Shown piece after piece: positions 26,309 to 35,477 of a stretch of DNA of 64,000 bases. The stretch lies in assembly GCA_002483105.1 (NCBI GenBank), contig DLHG01000010.1, positions 186,001 to 250,000 of the forward strand, written 5' to 3'. Every line of letters starts with the position of its first letter. Position 1 is the stretch's first letter. Made by a program: the position numbers and the translations under genes. The stretch comes from Bacteroidetes bacterium UBA7674. GTDB taxonomy: Bacteria > Bacteroidota > Bacteroidia > Chitinophagales > Chitinophagaceae. Below the pieces are notes generated by a model that saw only the letters and a program-made list of their open reading frames with translations, ran no database searches and was not told the DNA's origin.

Positions 26309-27001
26309 ATGCGTATAGATATAATAACCGTTGTTCCTGACTTGCTTACGAGCCCGTTCTCTCATTCCATAATGAAGAGGGCGCAGGCCAAAGGATTGCT
26401 TGACGTGCAGGTGCATAACCTCCGCGATCATACCCCATATAAGCAGGCTCAGGTAGACGACTACCAGTTTGGCGGAGGCGCAGGAATGGTGATGATGCCC
26501 GAGCCGCTGGCCATACTGATAGAAAAGCTCCAGGAAGAACGAAAATATGACGAAATAATATACATGACGCCTGACGGGCCGCGTTTTGAGCAAAAAACGG
26601 CCAATACGCTCTCCATGAAGGAGAACCTCATGTTTATTTGCGGGCATTACAAAGGAATAGATGAGCGTATCAGGGAACATTTCGTAACCATGGAGATATC
26701 TATAGGCGATTATGTACTCAGCGGCGGGGAACTGGCCGCTGCCGTAGTAGTAGATGCCATAGGCAGGTTGTTACCTGGCGTGCTGAATGATGAGACCTCG
26801 GCCCTATTTGACTCCTTCCAGGACGGATTACTGGCTCCGCCTGTATATACACGCCCGGCCGACTTCAGGGGCTGGAAGGTGCCTGAAATACTGCTTTGCG
26901 GTGACCCTAAGAAAGTAGACGCCTGGAGACACGAGCAATCGCTGAAAAGAACAGCTGAAAGACGCCCTGAGCTGTTAAATGACGAAAATGTTGATAAGTA
27001 G
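26309..27001 (+). CDS. trmD: tRNA (guanine-N1-)-methyltransferase
   Basis: 230 residues of SPOUT fold. Trefoil-knot AdoMet motifs: GGGAGMVMMPEPL, YMTPDGPRFEQ, CGHYKGIDERI, and SIGDYVLSGGELA. Methylates G37 of tRNAs to prevent frameshifting. Standard rimM-trmD-rplS order. The 101-base leader contains the direct repeat described separately. Confidence 0.96.
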   Translation: MRIDIITVVPDLLTSPFSHSIMKRAQAKGLLDVQVHNLRDHTPYKQAQVDDYQFGGGAGMVMMPEPLAILIEKLQEERKYDEIIYMTPDGPRFEQKTANTLSMKENLMFICGHYKGIDERIREHFVTMEISIGDYVLSGGELAAAVVVDAIGRLLPGVLNDETSALFDSFQDGLLAPPVYTRPADFRGWKVPEILLCGDPKKVDAWRHEQSLKRTAERRPELLNDENVDK

Positions 27002-27023
27002 CAAATAATAGCCGGATATTTTT

Positions 27024-27054
27024 TTTGCAATAAATAATTTATCGCTTACCTTTG
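27024..27054 (+). promoter_or_regulatory. Strong Bacteroidota promoter for rplS
   Basis: TTTG (27024-27027), 19 bases, TACCTTTG (27047-27054). Full consensus, 22 bases before the rplS ATG, allowing rplS expression independent of trmD. Confidence 0.85.
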
Positions 27055-27076
27055 CAGACCCAAAATCATAGTAATA

Positions 27077-27463
27077 ATGAACGCCGTAGCTTTTGTACAC
27101 GAGCAACTGACAGGGAATAAAGATTTTCCAAAATTTAAGGCCGGTGATAACATCACGGTTAACTATAAAATTGTAGAGGGCGCTAAAGAACGTATCCAGT
27201 CTTTCAAAGGAGACGTGATCAAACGCCAGGGCCGCGGTGCTACTCAAACTTTCACTGTTCGTAAGATATCTGACGGTGTAGGTGTTGAGCGTATCTTCCC
27301 TATCATGTCACCGAACATTGATTCAATCGTATTGAACAAGAAAGGCCGTGTTCGCCGTGCGAAACTGTACTACCAACGCGAACGTAGCGGTAAATCAGCT
27401 CGTATCCAGGAAAAGAAACAAGCAGTTGCTACCAAAGCTCCTAAGGCTAAGGCTCAGGCATAA
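27077..27463 (+). CDS. rplS: 50S ribosomal protein L19
   Basis: 128 residues, slightly longer than the usual 115 because of a Lys/Ala-rich tail (AVATKAPKAKAQA). Core motif GDNITVNYKIVEGAKERIQ and GVGVERIFPIMSPNIDSI are characteristic. Located at the 30S-50S interface. Own consensus promoter and strong terminator. Confidence 0.97.
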   Translation: MNAVAFVHEQLTGNKDFPKFKAGDNITVNYKIVEGAKERIQSFKGDVIKRQGRGATQTFTVRKISDGVGVERIFPIMSPNIDSIVLNKKGRVRRAKLYYQRERSGKSARIQEKKQAVATKAPKAKAQA

Positions 27464-27481
27464 TACTGTAACATCTTATAT

Positions 27482-27520
27482 AAAGAATGCGCCTCACGAT
27501 ACCGTGAGGCGCATTCTTTT
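27482..27520 (+). terminator. Strong rho-independent terminator after rplS
   Basis: 17-bp perfect stem starting AAAGAATGCGCCTCACG, loop ATAC, trailing TTTT. Confidence 0.93.
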
Positions 27521-27545
27521 GTGCATTTATATGGTCCGTAACTTA

Positions 27546-30500
27546 TTACAATCCTAATACCTTCAGCGCATTTCTCGCCTTCATCCAGTTGATCTTATGC
27601 AGGTCAACACGGAAAGAAATGCTATTACCAAATACCTTTCCGGCATACATGGTATTCATGTAGTCTTTAAAATCTTTACTCAGCACTACAGGAAAGTAAA
27701 CCGATATTATGTCGTAAGGCAGTGCTATCTCAAAACCCGCATCATAGAGTACCTTTTGCCCGCTCGGGTTAAGTTTGCCTGCATTGGAGAATGTACCAAC
27801 GTCAAGGAACAAGCGCAAAGGCAGTTTACCCAAAGGCAGATCAGTAGAAAGATTTAATGCTGCCAGGAAATTATCCGACCTGCCTATCTGTGACGCATAC
27901 AAAGGTGTCGGTACCTTAAAGCCACCTTCCAGCATAGATATCTGGTGTACTCCTGCCCCGGTCTGTTCGCTCCGGCCAAAGTATGTGCCGTCGTAGAGAT
28001 AATCTTTATCTCCTGTATAGGTACTATTCAGGTAATACCTGCTGATGTCAGGCGTAGGATTCATTGTAATGAATTTACCCGCGAATGCTCTTATATGCAG
28101 CGCTTTGTTTTTCTTAAAATATTCAATACGCAGTTTACCCTCCAATGCGATCTTTACGAAATCTTCGTTGAACTGCGCCTCTGCACCATAGCTGAATGGA
28201 TTGAAGGTTCGCTCATTCTGGTGAGTGTAGCGAACAAGTCCATACATCTTTTGCTGTTGCAGAATAGATGGCTTGTATAAACTATCCGATACATCAAGAT
28301 TGAACTGGTAATAATCTTCCTGGATACCATAACCTTTCAGCGTAAGCGTCTTGGTAACAGGACTCCGCAAGTCGTGTTCATTGAACCTGAAACTAAGTGA
28401 CGGCGCTATTTTTATAAAGCGGGCATTCAACGCATCCGGAATATTCTGCGAAGTAGTGTTGTAGTTGAAAGTCTTGCCATCTACTTGCAAAGTGATCTCT
28501 TTGAACAGGTTCTCCGGGAACCAGCTATAACCTACAGACCCTGCGCCAACAAATGACTCCGATTTAAAACCATACATAGGTGCCAGCACATAGCGGAACC
28601 TATTCTCCGGTATCGTCAGGTTGTGAAATACCAGTCCAAGCTCAAAGCCATCGTAATAGTTATACCCTATCGCAGGCAGTATAAAGGTTTTATATCGCTC
28701 ACCATAGCCAAACCCGGCAAAAGGCTTCAGTGCCAGTCCACCGCGATGTGACAAACCCGAACGTCGATATATACTATTCTGATGTTTAGCGTCGGGAACA
28801 TTACTACCAATTCTCAGTTTTGTCCAACCTTCCGCACTATCAGGGAGTTGTAACGTCGTTGTACCTTCAAAAGGAGCTGACCACACATTTGCTACTACAC
28901 TATCACCCCTATATGCCGACACATACACAGGTGCTGCAAAACCACTCTTATTCCTTACAGTCACCTCATTATTATCTACATTCTTTATTTTATAGTCTAT
29001 CCTGTTATCTGTGGTCAACACATCAGTAAAGAACCAATCGATATTCTTATCAGTGTGCTTTGCCATGCTGGCTTTAAAATCTTCGGGGTATGGATGTTTA
29101 TGTTTCCAGGTGTTATAGTAATCCTGCATCCCAGCTTTATAGTTCTCCTCTCCCATGTAGGCTTCCAGCCAATGTAACATTAAAGCAGTTTTGTAATACA
29201 CATCTATGCCGTAGTTGATCTCGGTGAAATTAGCAGAAGTTTGCTCCAGTGCCTGGTCTGTATGAACACCTGTTTCATGAAAATATACTATTGACTCGGG
29301 CCGCACCGGGCTGGTGATAACGAGGTACCGGCCTGTGTCATTCACCTTCTGAACAGTATCATACAGATCATAGTCCCGTAACGTGCGTTGTTCATAAAAA
29401 CTGTTCAAACCTTCATCCATCCAGGCATGGTCTCTTTCATTTGTAGCCAGTATGCCATAAAACCAGTTGTGCCCGGCTTCATGTATGATTACGGTCTTCA
29501 ACATGTATCGTGCATCCCTGTCTATAACTGTTACAGTAGGATATTCCATGCCGCCACCTGCGTGCATATCGCCTTCTATCGCTTTGATGGTTTTATATGG
29601 ATAGGCACCTACAAGAGAACCATAAGACTTAATAGTTTTCCTCAAATATTCAGTTCCATGTCTCCATTGTTTCTGCGACTCAGGCAGGAATGCAGCGTAG
29701 CAGGTAACAAGTTCACCACTACCCGGGCTTACAACGGTATCTTTTCTTACTACCCAGCGCTTATCTGCAAACCAGGCAAAGTCATGCACATTATCCTCAT
29801 GAAAATGGAGGGTCTTTGTTTCCGCACTACTTGCAGGCCAACTTTTCTTGTAAAGTGTGTCTGATGGAAATTCTTTTTTCGACAATTCATCCAGCCATGC
29901 GTTTTCAGATTCGTCCATGCAATTACCTGTTGCCATTACTACATAGTTCTTCGGCAAGGTAATACGTACATCATAACTACCTACTTCGCTATAGAACTCT
30001 CCATAGTTCAGGTATGGCAAAGGATGCCAGCCTTTCTTGTCATATACCGCAGGCTTCGGAAACCACTGTGATATAAAGTAAGCCTGCTTTGTATGACCAA
30101 GGCGGGAGGTCACTTCGGGGATCTTTACTTTGAACGGCGTTTCTATTTTCAACTTTGCTCCGGGAAGTAAAGGTTGCGGCAGATCGATACGCGCTACATC
30201 AGGGATGTTCCTCGACGAAAAATACTCTACGGGCTTATCATTCACTTTAAATGACAGCTCTGATATATTGCCTCGCTTAGCCGACTTTGAATAGTAAAAA
30301 TCGGTTTCGCCGTTTTCAGCCATTTGCTCCGCATAGTTGGTACGGTCGTGTGAATAGGCATTGGGCCAAAGATGTATGTATATATAAGTGAGTGTATCAG
30401 GGGAGTTATTGGTGTACTCCATACTTATATCACCATTGAGGACATGTTCCTTGTCATCAAGGCCCACCTCTATGCGGGTATCAACTTTTTGCTGCCAGTA

Positions 30501-30563
30501 GCCCTGCTGACCAAAAGCACTGAACGACAACACAGATAAAACGAGGGTAGAAAAGAGTCTCAT
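27546..30563 (-). CDS. Secreted M1-family metallopeptidase
   Basis: About 1005 residues from ATG at 30563, giving signal peptide RLFSTLVLSVLSFSAFGQ; longer upstream frames are not needed. The substrate motif GGMEYP precedes the zinc site HEAGHNWFYGILATNE, with DEGLNSFYEQR supplying the third ligand. A long C-terminal part (about 640-1005) is beta-strand-rich and barrel-like (YFPVVLSKDF, NSISFRVDLHKI), so the protease may be outer-membrane anchored. It probably trims peptides in the envelope. Confidence 0.9.
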   Translation of the reverse strand: MRLFSTLVLSVLSFSAFGQQGYWQQKVDTRIEVGLDDKEHVLNGDISMEYTNNSPDTLTYIYIHLWPNAYSHDRTNYAEQMAENGETDFYYSKSAKRGNISELSFKVNDKPVEYFSSRNIPDVARIDLPQPLLPGAKLKIETPFKVKIPEVTSRLGHTKQAYFISQWFPKPAVYDKKGWHPLPYLNYGEFYSEVGSYDVRITLPKNYVVMATGNCMDESENAWLDELSKKEFPSDTLYKKSWPASSAETKTLHFHEDNVHDFAWFADKRWVVRKDTVVSPGSGELVTCYAAFLPESQKQWRHGTEYLRKTIKSYGSLVGAYPYKTIKAIEGDMHAGGGMEYPTVTVIDRDARYMLKTVIIHEAGHNWFYGILATNERDHAWMDEGLNSFYEQRTLRDYDLYDTVQKVNDTGRYLVITSPVRPESIVYFHETGVHTDQALEQTSANFTEINYGIDVYYKTALMLHWLEAYMGEENYKAGMQDYYNTWKHKHPYPEDFKASMAKHTDKNIDWFFTDVLTTDNRIDYKIKNVDNNEVTVRNKSGFAAPVYVSAYRGDSVVANVWSAPFEGTTTLQLPDSAEGWTKLRIGSNVPDAKHQNSIYRRSGLSHRGGLALKPFAGFGYGERYKTFILPAIGYNYYDGFELGLVFHNLTIPENRFRYVLAPMYGFKSESFVGAGSVGYSWFPENLFKEITLQVDGKTFNYNTTSQNIPDALNARFIKIAPSLSFRFNEHDLRSPVTKTLTLKGYGIQEDYYQFNLDVSDSLYKPSILQQQKMYGLVRYTHQNERTFNPFSYGAEAQFNEDFVKIALEGKLRIEYFKKNKALHIRAFAGKFITMNPTPDISRYYLNSTYTGDKDYLYDGTYFGRSEQTGAGVHQISMLEGGFKVPTPLYASQIGRSDNFLAALNLSTDLPLGKLPLRLFLDVGTFSNAGKLNPSGQKVLYDAGFEIALPYDIISVYFPVVLSKDFKDYMNTMYAGKVFGNSISFRVDLHKINWMKARNALKVLGL

Positions 30564-30695
30564 AAAGCAAAATAAACGGTTGTGATACATATTAATTGCA
30601 CAACCCGATGAAAAGTTACAAAAAGCCTGATATTTTCTTTGCTGCACAATTAATATTATCTTTTATCGTTAATGATGGCATTAAACAACCACCAT

Positions 30696-31106
30696 ATGAG
30701 ATCACTTATCCTTTTTTCTGCCTCTATCTTCTTCACCGCTTGCGATATAGAAAATCCTCCTTGCGACAACCAGAACCCGATATTCGAAAAGAATGCTCCC
30801 GGAAGTGTAGCTTATAATAATGAACTTGCTAAAGTACTGAAAGAACAGAAAGACGATGCTACATTTTATCATGCAGGTTATGATGAAAAGGAAGGCCGGG
30901 AATATATGAAAGTGGAAGCACATGCTAAGGCAGTGTGTGCTATGGTATGGATGGATATTTCAGGCAATGAGGACATGGCAAATTATAGGAGAGTAAAGGG
31001 CCAGTCGTATGCGCACTCAAGGATATTCGGGTTGGATTACACAATCGTTCCAAATGATTCTACATATGGGTTTACCTTTGTAGATATGACGTGGCTTGTA
31101 GACTAA
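30696..31106 (+). CDS. Small hypothetical lipoprotein
   Basis: About 136 residues from ATG at 30696 (RSLILFSASIFFTAC lipobox); an ATG eight codons earlier is possible. Two further Cys (PPC and AVC) may pair. No known domain. Divergent from the M1 peptidase gene; its stop overlaps the end of the next opposite-strand gene by four bases. Confidence 0.6.
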   Translation: MRSLILFSASIFFTACDIENPPCDNQNPIFEKNAPGSVAYNNELAKVLKEQKDDATFYHAGYDEKEGREYMKVEAHAKAVCAMVWMDISGNEDMANYRRVKGQSYAHSRIFGLDYTIVPNDSTYGFTFVDMTWLVD

Positions 31107-31597
31107 AAATACCCCAGGTATAATTTAGAATGTGTCGCATACTCTATATTCACCTCGTCACCTATATCCAGCCGGTTATAGTCTTCATTGGTCACTTGTA
31201 TGCTTAGTTTATCAGGGGAACTGATATAGAAGTAGTAGGCATCGTTGCGATGCATGTATTGTTTGCGAAGTATGTAGGCGATCTCTATTGTTTTGGTCCG
31301 TCGTTTCAGGTCTGCATGTATCTTTCCCAGGTTAAATCTGTAGGCAAACCACATAGCTGTAAAAGATATCCCAAGAAGTATAGTAACACTCACAAAGAAA
31401 CGAAGTGCGGAAAACGCGTTAGGCGCTCCTTCAAAGGCTCTGTACCAGGAACCCAAAAAAGGGAATACAAAACTACAAATCATCAGCACCCTGAATATCT
31501 TGTAATACATCTTCTTGTCCTTATGCTCTTTTTCTGCAAGGAAGGAAAGCTCGTCCGGCTCCAGTGGTTCTGTATGTCTTATGATGGCTGTTGACAC
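31103..31597 (-). CDS. Hypothetical two-TM membrane protein
   Basis: 164 residues. TM segments near 37-52 (VLMICSFVFPFLGSW) and 68-88 (FFVSVTILLGISFTAMWFAY), then a soluble C-terminal domain (about 100-164) resembling a small beta-barrel (IQVTNEDYNRLDIGDEVNIEY). Start GTG lies four bases after the M32 gene stop, indicating an operon with M32 and relA/spoT. Function unknown. Confidence 0.6.
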   Translation of the reverse strand: MSTAIIRHTEPLEPDELSFLAEKEHKDKKMYYKIFRVLMICSFVFPFLGSWYRAFEGAPNAFSALRFFVSVTILLGISFTAMWFAYRFNLGKIHADLKRRTKTIEIAYILRKQYMHRNDAYYFYISSPDKLSIQVTNEDYNRLDIGDEVNIEYATHSKLYLGYF

Positions 31598-31601
31598 CGA
31601 T

Positions 31602-33098
31602 CTAAAGATTATAAATGCCTGAATATTTATGTTCTGCGTATCGCATGAACGATGTAAAATCCAATCCCTTTCCTGTTATCCTGTTGCAGAGTTCTTCTGA
31701 GGTATATTTCCGTCCGTGTATATGCACATTCTTCCTGAGCCATTCCAGCAATGGCAGCATATTGCCCGACTCAATCGTTCCTATTAACCACGGAATGTCC
31801 TTCTCTGCCTGCTCAAAGAACTGGGCTGCATAAAAACTACCCAATGAGTAGGTAGGGAAATACCCAAAGCTTCCGTGCGACCAGTGTACATCCTGCAGTA
31901 CACCTATTTTGTCATCCTTAGCCGAAACGCCTAAATACTTTTCATAAGACTCATTCCAGATAGCGGGCAGGTCTTTAGTTTTTATATTTCCTTCCAGTAA
32001 TGCCTTCTCTATCTCATAACGTATGAGTACATGAAAATGATATGTGATCTCATCGGCCTCTGTGCGAATGAGTGAAGGTTCTACCTTATTCATCGCCTTA
32101 TAAAAAGCCTCAACAGGAATACTTTTCAACTGTGAAGGGAAATACTGCTGCAATACAGGGTAAAAATGTTTCCAGAAGGACAATCCCCTACCCACGCAGT
32201 TCTCCCACAGGCGCGATTGTGATTCATGAATAGATAACGAAGCAGCAGAACCAAGAGGTAGACCATACTGCGCTTCAGGTAATCCTTGTTCATATAATGC
32301 ATGCCCACCTTCATGTATGCTGCTCCACAACAGTGAAGCGAAATTATGTTCATCCACTCGTGTGGTAACACGCACATCCAACGAAGAGAACGAAGTGGTG
32401 AACGGATGCTCTGAGATGTCTTGCCTTCCTGCTTCCAGGTCATAACCCATCGCCTTGAGCACATCCATGGAGAATTCCCATTGCTGCTGCCGGGGGTAGT
32501 TGCCTTCCATCACGCTGTCATCTACTTGTTGCGCCGCTTTTATCTTGGCCAATAGTGGCGGCAGTTGTTCCTTTACGTCTTTGAACACAGGTTCCAGCAT
32601 CGCCACTGTTGCCCCTTTTTCGTAATCGTCCAGCAAGGCATCATACGGGTGCGCTTCATAGCCATACAGGTCTGCCTGTTGCTTTTTCAGGTCTATCATC
32701 TTGCCCAGCTCGGTAGCATAGGCATCAAAGCTGTTTTCTTTTCTTGACTGTATCCAGGCGTTATAGCTATCGCTGGTCTGCTGTGTTATCTTCTCAATAA
32801 AGTCTATCGGAAGTTTCCTGTTCTTCTCATAGTCTTCCAGGCTCAGTCTTGCATTCGCAGCTTCATCCTCACTAAGACTCTTAGCATCAGCAAGCGACTT
32901 CAGCACATCACCATATTTATCACTGGTCAGCCATTCATGTGCCTGGCTGGCTAAAGTTGCCAGTTGCCTGCCCCTGAAAGTATATCCCTTGGCAGGCATA
33001 TACACTTCCTGGTCCCATTGCAGAACGGCCGACGCAAATTGCAAGTCAGCCGCCTTCTGCGTAATCTCTTTATATGATTCGTATAACTTATTGCTCAT
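31602..33098 (-). CDS. M32-family metallocarboxypeptidase
   Basis: 498 residues, no signal peptide. Zinc motif HEGGHALYEQG with the family signature HESQSRLWEN about 30 residues later; DEITYHFHVLIRYEIE is also conserved. Removes C-terminal residues from peptides in the cytosol. Starts 14 bases after the relA/spoT stop and is likely cotranscribed with it. Confidence 0.95.
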   Translation of the reverse strand: MSNKLYESYKEITQKAADLQFASAVLQWDQEVYMPAKGYTFRGRQLATLASQAHEWLTSDKYGDVLKSLADAKSLSEDEAANARLSLEDYEKNRKLPIDFIEKITQQTSDSYNAWIQSRKENSFDAYATELGKMIDLKKQQADLYGYEAHPYDALLDDYEKGATVAMLEPVFKDVKEQLPPLLAKIKAAQQVDDSVMEGNYPRQQQWEFSMDVLKAMGYDLEAGRQDISEHPFTTSFSSLDVRVTTRVDEHNFASLLWSSIHEGGHALYEQGLPEAQYGLPLGSAASLSIHESQSRLWENCVGRGLSFWKHFYPVLQQYFPSQLKSIPVEAFYKAMNKVEPSLIRTEADEITYHFHVLIRYEIEKALLEGNIKTKDLPAIWNESYEKYLGVSAKDDKIGVLQDVHWSHGSFGYFPTYSLGSFYAAQFFEQAEKDIPWLIGTIESGNMLPLLEWLRKNVHIHGRKYTSEELCNRITGKGLDFTSFMRYAEHKYSGIYNL

Positions 33099-33112
33099 TG
33101 TCTAATTCAAGT

Positions 33113-35356
33113 TTATTCTTCCTGTGCTTCCAACCTTACGATCTTATTGACACCATCTACGGCACTCAACTTCTGGCAAAGCACATCCAGTTCTTCCCTG
33201 TCATGCACATACACCATAATGGTTCCGTCAAACACTCCGTCTTTCGTCTCTATACTAATAGAACGCATATTCATATTCAGGTCGCTGGATATAACGTTGG
33301 TGATCTTCTGTATCATACCCACTTCATCCAATCCAAGGATACGCACGCCTGTAAGGAAGGATATTTCTTTATTCTTCGCCCATTTCGTTTTCACTACCCT
33401 ATGGCCATAGTGTGCCAATAGCTGCGCGGCATTCGGGCAATCAGTACGGTGCACTTTCAGTCCCTCACCTGAGGTCACAAAGCCAAATACATCATCACCC
33501 GGTATAGGCTGACAGCATTGCGCCAGTTTATACTTTATCTTATCCGAGCTTTCACCAAAGATGATGAGCTCAGGGCCTTTTCCGGCTTTCTGCTTGCCCT
33601 CTTCATATACCTTGGGTTCCGACTTTTGTTCCTTTACCGGTTGATGCAGCTTATCAGCTATTACGGTCAGTTCCTTTATGTGTTTCAGATCAATGCTACC
33701 TACCGCGACACCGTAATACAGATCAAGCAGCGATGGCTTTTTAAAGTACAGACACAGTTCATTTAGGTTGTGTGGCGAAGCGGGTATCTTCATATGTTCC
33801 AGCTTGCGCTGTACCATAGCCTTCCCATCTTCAGCTATCGTGCGCTTCTCCTCTTTCAGGTAATATTTAATTCTCGACTTAGCTTTAGCTGTTGTTACAA
33901 AGCTCAGCCAGTCTTCTGAAGGCTTCTGTTTTTGCGACGTAATGATCTCTACCTGGTCGCCGCTTTTCAGCTTGTAGCTTAGCGGTACCAGCCTGTAGTT
34001 TACTTTCGCGCCAATACATTTCGCGCCTAGCTCTGAGTGTATGTCAAAAGCAAAGTCCAATGCGGTAGCGCCCTTAGGCAACACCCGCATTTCTCCTTTC
34101 GGTGTATAGATGTATATCTCTTCGGTAAAAAGATCGAGCTTGAAATCCTGCAGGAAATCGAGCGTATCTGTATCAGGGTTATTCAGTATATCCCGCAGAT
34201 GGTGTAGCCATGCATCCAGTTTGCTTTCCTGGGTGCTGGCAGCGCCTTCCTTATATTTCCAGTGGGCAGCAAGGCCTTTTTCTGCTATTTCATTCATGCG
34301 GTCGGAGCGTACCTGCACTTCTACCCAACGTCCACCTTTGCCCATTACAGTGGTATGCAGGGCCTCGTAACCATTTCCCTTAGGTACACTTATCCAGTCA
34401 CGAAGGCGTTCCGGGCTGGGACGATAAAAGTTGGTAACGATGGAATATACTTTCCAGCAATCTTCCTTCTCTCTTTCAGCAGTTGTTTTTACAATAACGC
34501 GTATCGCAAACAGATCATACACCTCTTCAAAAGAAACATGCTTGGTACGCATCTTGTTCCAAATGGAGTGAATAGCCTTGGGGCGTCCATATATCTCGAA
34601 ATCGAAATCAAGTGCTTGCAGTTCTTCTTTTATCGGGCGGATAAAATCATTGATATAGCGGGTCCGGTCACGCTTTGTTTCTTTCAACCCTTTGGCTATT
34701 TCCATGTACACTTCGGGCTGCGTATATTTCAATGAAAGGTCTTCCAGTTCTGATTTTATTTCATACAAGCCCAACCTATGTGCCAGCGGTGAATAGATAT
34801 AAGTCGTTTCAGAAGCTATCTTCAATTGCTTCTCCCTGTTCATGCTGCCTAGTGTGCGCATGTTGTGCAGACGGTCAGCTAGCTTAATGAGTATTACCCT
34901 CGGGTCATCAGCCAGCGTAAGCAGTATCTTCCGGAAGTTTTCAGCTTGTACAGTAGTATCGGCTTTCAGATCTACAACATTCGATATCTTGGTAAGCCCA
35001 TCAATGATCTTTGAATATTTCTCGCCAAACTCACGCTCAATATCTTCGAGTGTTATCTCTGTATCTTCTACCACATCATGCAACAGTGCGCAAATAGATG
35101 AGGTGACGCCTAGCCCTATCTCTTCTACTACTATACGTGCCACCGCCAGCGGATGAAGTATATACGGCTCACCTGATTTACGGCGCATGTCTTTATGCGC
35201 GTCAACTGAGATTTCAAAGGCACGGCGTATAAGACGCTTGTCCCCTTTTTTGATGCGGTGTTTTAATGCACGCAAGAGTGCCCTGTATTCTCTTAAGATG
35301 AGCTTTTTCTCTTCCTCGTCATTCTTATTATATATCGCCGTAGTTACTATCTCCAT
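33113..35356 (-). CDS. Bifunctional RelA/SpoT (p)ppGpp synthetase/hydrolase
   Basis: 747 residues with HD hydrolase (HPLAVARIV, ALLHDVVEDTE, KLADRLHNMRT), synthetase (RDWISVPKGNGYEALHTTVMG as the region, VQVRSDRMNEIAEKG), TGS (IYIYTPKGEMRVLPKGAT), zinc-finger-like (CCQPIPGDDV) and C-terminal ACT domain (GVRILGLDEVGMIQ). The hydrolase HD residues are intact, so it probably both makes and degrades (p)ppGpp. First gene of an operon with M32 peptidase and a membrane protein. Confidence 0.95.
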   Translation of the reverse strand: MEIVTTAIYNKNDEEEKKLILREYRALLRALKHRIKKGDKRLIRRAFEISVDAHKDMRRKSGEPYILHPLAVARIVVEEIGLGVTSSICALLHDVVEDTEITLEDIEREFGEKYSKIIDGLTKISNVVDLKADTTVQAENFRKILLTLADDPRVILIKLADRLHNMRTLGSMNREKQLKIASETTYIYSPLAHRLGLYEIKSELEDLSLKYTQPEVYMEIAKGLKETKRDRTRYINDFIRPIKEELQALDFDFEIYGRPKAIHSIWNKMRTKHVSFEEVYDLFAIRVIVKTTAEREKEDCWKVYSIVTNFYRPSPERLRDWISVPKGNGYEALHTTVMGKGGRWVEVQVRSDRMNEIAEKGLAAHWKYKEGAASTQESKLDAWLHHLRDILNNPDTDTLDFLQDFKLDLFTEEIYIYTPKGEMRVLPKGATALDFAFDIHSELGAKCIGAKVNYRLVPLSYKLKSGDQVEIITSQKQKPSEDWLSFVTTAKAKSRIKYYLKEEKRTIAEDGKAMVQRKLEHMKIPASPHNLNELCLYFKKPSLLDLYYGVAVGSIDLKHIKELTVIADKLHQPVKEQKSEPKVYEEGKQKAGKGPELIIFGESSDKIKYKLAQCCQPIPGDDVFGFVTSGEGLKVHRTDCPNAAQLLAHYGHRVVKTKWAKNKEISFLTGVRILGLDEVGMIQKITNVISSDLNMNMRSISIETKDGVFDGTIMVYVHDREELDVLCQKLSAVDGVNKIVRLEAQEE

Positions 35357-35477
35357 ATATCTATCCTATATCCTAATTTACGAAAAAAAGCCTGAATTTA
35401 TGGGGGTAATGAGTTAATACAATCATAAGTGTTTCCTATATATAGAAAACAAGCTCATTAAGTAAACCTGTAAGTGT